Of a DNA stretch of 22,500 nt, positions 20,350 through 22,500 are shown in pieces. Source of the stretch: Paulinella micropora. Lineage: Eukaryota > Cercozoa > Imbricatea > Euglyphida > Paulinellidae. The first letter of the stretch is position 1, and each line of letters starts with the position of its first letter. The notes beneath the pieces are model-generated. The model was not told the DNA's origin, ran no database searches, and saw only the letters and a list, made by a program, of their open reading frames with translations. Position numbers and translations under genes: made by a program. Location: contig WBZZ01000043.1 of the NCBI GenBank assembly GCA_019918135.1, positions 195,001 through 217,500 of the forward strand, read 5' to 3'.

Positions 20350-22475
20350 GGGGCGAAGCGCATCGCAAACCATCCTTTCAGGTGTTGGCGAAGCCCCTAG
20401 TTGCTATTATTATTATTATTACTATTATTATTATTTAGGGAGTACATAGGCCATTGGTCCTTTTCAATGGGCTGATTGGTATAAAGCTCCTAAGTAATGT
20501 TCTATGCCGTCACTTCCTTTATTCCACCGATTGGTGTGGAGACTTTCCTTATGGAATGGAGGACTGGATGCACATGGCCTTTTGGCTCAGCAATTGGCAG
20601 GAGATACATTGTTATTATTATTATTATTATTACTATTATTATTATTACAATTATTATTATTATTATTACTATTATTATCATTATTATTATTATTAGTATT
20701 ATCATTAGTATTATCATTATTATTATTATGGACACCGTGATAGCCCAGTGGTCAAGTTCTACCAATCTGGGCCCTGTCGCCAGTTCGATTCCCGTCGGTG
20801 CCACCAGTATTTTCATTGAACATACCGGTCCGTCTGGAAGTGTTGGAACTGCCCTTGCGGGGGTGTCATTAGAGCCTATCGTCAATTCTTCGTACTCCCC
20901 TCACGAGTGAGACGATGGAGGCGCTTGTGCAGAAATGCATCAGCCATTGACAGAGAAGCACTATCATTATTATTATTAGTATTATTATTACAAATATTAG
21001 TATCGTTATTATTACTATTATTATTATTATTATTATTATTATTATCATCATCACTGCAACTTCTACTAATCAACATTAATTCATCAAAGCTATTTGTTTT
21101 TTTAATATTTACTTATTATTTATTTCTTTACTTTTGGAGACGCATCAGGAGAAACAAATTTTGTCTTGTGTGGTAAGACGAGAAGTAGGAGTTACCCGAA
21201 GCCAGCGATCAAGGTCGGGACCACCAAGGAAACGAGAGGACCCAGCCACGCGTAGTGCTTGTGCTGGAAGTTGATGAACCATTTGCTCTTTAAATCTCGG
21301 ATGTCCGCCTTGCAGGCAAACCTAGGGTCCGGCTTCACCAACATCCAGCCTGGTGTGCACACCACACCAGAATATCATCTTCAGACATAAGCTCGAACAA
21401 CCAATCATAGAAGGCTACAAAAACAAGGAGCAAAGACATGCTTGCTTAGAGAAAGCTACAGAACCAATCAGCAAAGAAACGGTTACCAAGATGCGACCAC
21501 CAGAAGCCATACTTGGAGTTGTATGGGTCTTTAGGTGTGTCTGTGTATCGGTGATGCACACGGTGTCCGCCGCACCACCACTTGATGGAGCCCTCCAGCG
21601 CACCGGTGCCACCCAGCATCAGAAACCACTCCACTAACGGGCTCGCTTCGTAGGCACGGTGGGCCCACAGGCGGTGGTAGCCTGCTGTGATACCCAGTGC
21701 AGTGAAGTAGTACCACATGACGGACAGGATGACGGTCTTGGTTTGCAAGGGGGTTGTCATAAGACCGTAGATCGAGGCAGCCGGAGTTCCAAACAAAATG
21801 AAAATACTGATCCAATTGAGTTGATCCCACAAATCCTTAAAGCTGTGGAACCTTTTCTCGGGCACATCTTTACCATAGACGTGGTCGTGTCCAATCGAGG
21901 TGTCTCCGTCTTTTTGTCGGCGCGCTTGTTCATGCAGGGCTTCCACTGCGTCCTCCGTCTTTGGATCCCCACGAGACAGCACTTCTTTCACACATTGGGA
22001 AGCCATGCGCAGATTGTAAGACGGGATCGAACCAGAGATTCTCTGGGGAAAATGAACATCCATTCCCATTCGCGCATAGTCAAGCCACCGTGTGTACAGG
22101 ACATCTTTGTAAATGATCAAAGGGATAAGCCAATAGATGACAGGACCCAGCGGGCCGCTGAAGTAGAACAGCGCTCCGAAGAAAGCAATTTCGGCGATAG
22201 CAGACCACACAACACTCCTTCTTACTACCGTTTGATATTTGGCCGGAAAGGAGGAAACCAGATAATGTTCCCTGAAAAAGTTTTGCAGACCCAAGGTAGC
22301 GAGCATGGACGTCGGGTATGCAAAGGCAGCAATACCACGAGGAGCCGAGTCGACCCTTCGCAATAATTCCTCGGACTTCACGTGTTTAAATTTGAAGGCT
22401 TGATAGGGATGCATGAAGAGCACGAAAGCAATCTCTCCGACAATGTTGTTAAACTGCGATGAAGGCGTGAACGTC
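18972..22475 (-). CDS. Acyl-CoA delta-9 desaturase with C-terminal cytochrome b5 (OLE1/SCD type), 5'-incomplete
   Basis: Visible CDS is the complement of join(18972-19233, 19326-19742, 21196-21349, 21487-22475), about 606 residues; the start lies beyond the window. All three introns are GT-AG and in phase. It is predicted to insert a cis double bond at C9 of acyl-CoA in the ER membrane, with electrons delivered by its own cytochrome b5 domain. Histidine boxes are HRLWAH, HRVHH and HNFHH (in [12 protein letters not shown]). The b5 heme motif HPGG and a second His (LYKHS) are present. Order and spacing match fungal OLE1. About 190 residues of extra N-terminal membrane sequence precede the delta-9 core and resemble a FA_desaturase domain without its histidine boxes. 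The gene converges on the kinase gene. Confidence 0.88.
19326..19742 (-). CDS. Desaturase exon c: third histidine box
   Basis: It encodes [77 protein letters not shown] and so on, through PAWNW. HNFHH is the third iron-binding box. The context is diagnostic of acyl-CoA delta-9 desaturases. Acceptor gatgttag, donor gtacct (19325/19324). Confidence 0.92.
19778..19810. repeat. ATT array in the desaturase intron
   Basis: ATT units in intron b-c of the desaturase gene. Confidence 0.9.
19828..20350. repeat. Tandem unit of about 188 bp with long G and C homopolymers
   Basis: Two copies of a unit (around 19914 and 20102) share atcatg, gagttgggagctcatatt, acagggtggctagcccca and gatgttgat. They are bracketed by a G16 run (19828-19843), C9/C8 runs, and a G44 run (20305-20348). 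No coding potential is supported. Confidence 0.8.
20437..20610 (+). mobile_element. Family 2 repeat, copy 3
   Basis: Same family as 11534-11707, without its short deletion variant. It lies antisense to the desaturase gene in intron b-c. SINE copy 8 follows after a mixed ATT array. Confidence 0.75.
20730..20962 (+). mobile_element. tRNA-derived SINE, copy 8
   Basis: Full head with A-box and B-box. No internal duplication. It shares the taccaatctggg variant with copy 1. Lies antisense within desaturase intron b-c. Confidence 0.8.
21196..21349 (-). CDS. Desaturase exon b: mid core, membrane segment
   Basis: It encodes [20 protein letters not shown], then [14 protein letters not shown] and a hydrophobic [14 protein letters not shown]. 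This aligns with the OLE1 segment between the second and third histidine boxes (FQH.HY motif). Acceptor tgcacaccag, donor gtaact. Phases join Gly on both sides. Confidence 0.88.
21487..22475 (-). CDS. Desaturase exon a: degenerate N-terminal membrane domain plus delta-9 core boxes 1 and 2
   Basis: From 22474 downward the frame reads [20 protein letters not shown], then hydrophobic segments such as [20 protein letters not shown], then an [21 protein letters not shown] end. A charged linker leads into the delta-9 core ([12 protein letters not shown]...). That core holds HRLWAH (about 21676-21659), HRVHH and [15 protein letters not shown]. The donor is CTTG/gtaacc at 21487/21486. An acceptor (tttttgttag) precedes 22475, but the frame also stays open to 22500, so the upstream edge is uncertain. 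Confidence 0.8.
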
Positions 22476-22500
22476 CTAACAAAAACAACATTAGATTGCT

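Overview
This is a eukaryotic nuclear window. It holds many GT-AG introns, tiny exons, a Wee1/Myt1-type kinase, an acyl-CoA desaturase with a C-terminal cytochrome b5, tRNA-derived SINE-like repeats and very dense microsatellites. I cannot name the organism. A repeat-rich protist, alga or early-branching fungus-like lineage would fit: a fungal-type desaturase plan, an in-gene TTAGGG run, and GC-rich exons set in simple-repeat introns.

Plus strand, about 760-17210: one large gene for a Wee1/Myt1-family protein kinase. No single ORF shows it. I rebuilt it from 20 exons whose reading phases all agree and whose 19 introns are all GT-AG. The model gives about 1845 residues: a basic N-terminus, a kinase domain (about residues 231-607) split over 12 exons, and a tail of about 1200 residues rich in Ser/Pro with a roughly 115-residue polyserine tract. 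The kinase shows a glycine loop [24 protein letters not shown] and GDARYLAPE. Introns are made largely of GATA/CTAT, CATA, GTAT, CTAC, GT and CT repeats. Several exons (3, 5, 6, 13, 18) are preceded by degenerate extra copies of their own start, and one copy (5591-5677) is phase-compatible as an alternative exon.

Introns 17 (9247-12310) and 19 (13415-15510) of the kinase gene, and one desaturase intron (19743-21195), hold a colony of short interspersed elements separated by (ATT)n. It comprises eight copies of a tRNA-headed SINE, three copies of a roughly 170-bp family, two copies of a roughly 480-bp family and one longer fragment with a minisatellite. Subfamily markers suggest that one block of these modules was duplicated between introns 17 and 19.

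From 17211 to 18971 lies a spacer without a convincing gene, between two convergent genes. It carries a possible poly(A) signal and several ATTAATAT palindromes.

Minus strand, 22500 to 18972: an acyl-CoA delta-9 desaturase (OLE1/SCD type) in four visible exons, with three histidine boxes and a C-terminal cytochrome b5 domain. Its 5' end lies outside the window. Upstream of the desaturase core, in the same open frame, is a membrane segment that resembles a FA_desaturase fold but lacks the histidine boxes. This looks like an unusual fusion.

The two genes have unrelated jobs (control of mitotic entry; fatty acid unsaturation). Nothing suggests they act together.
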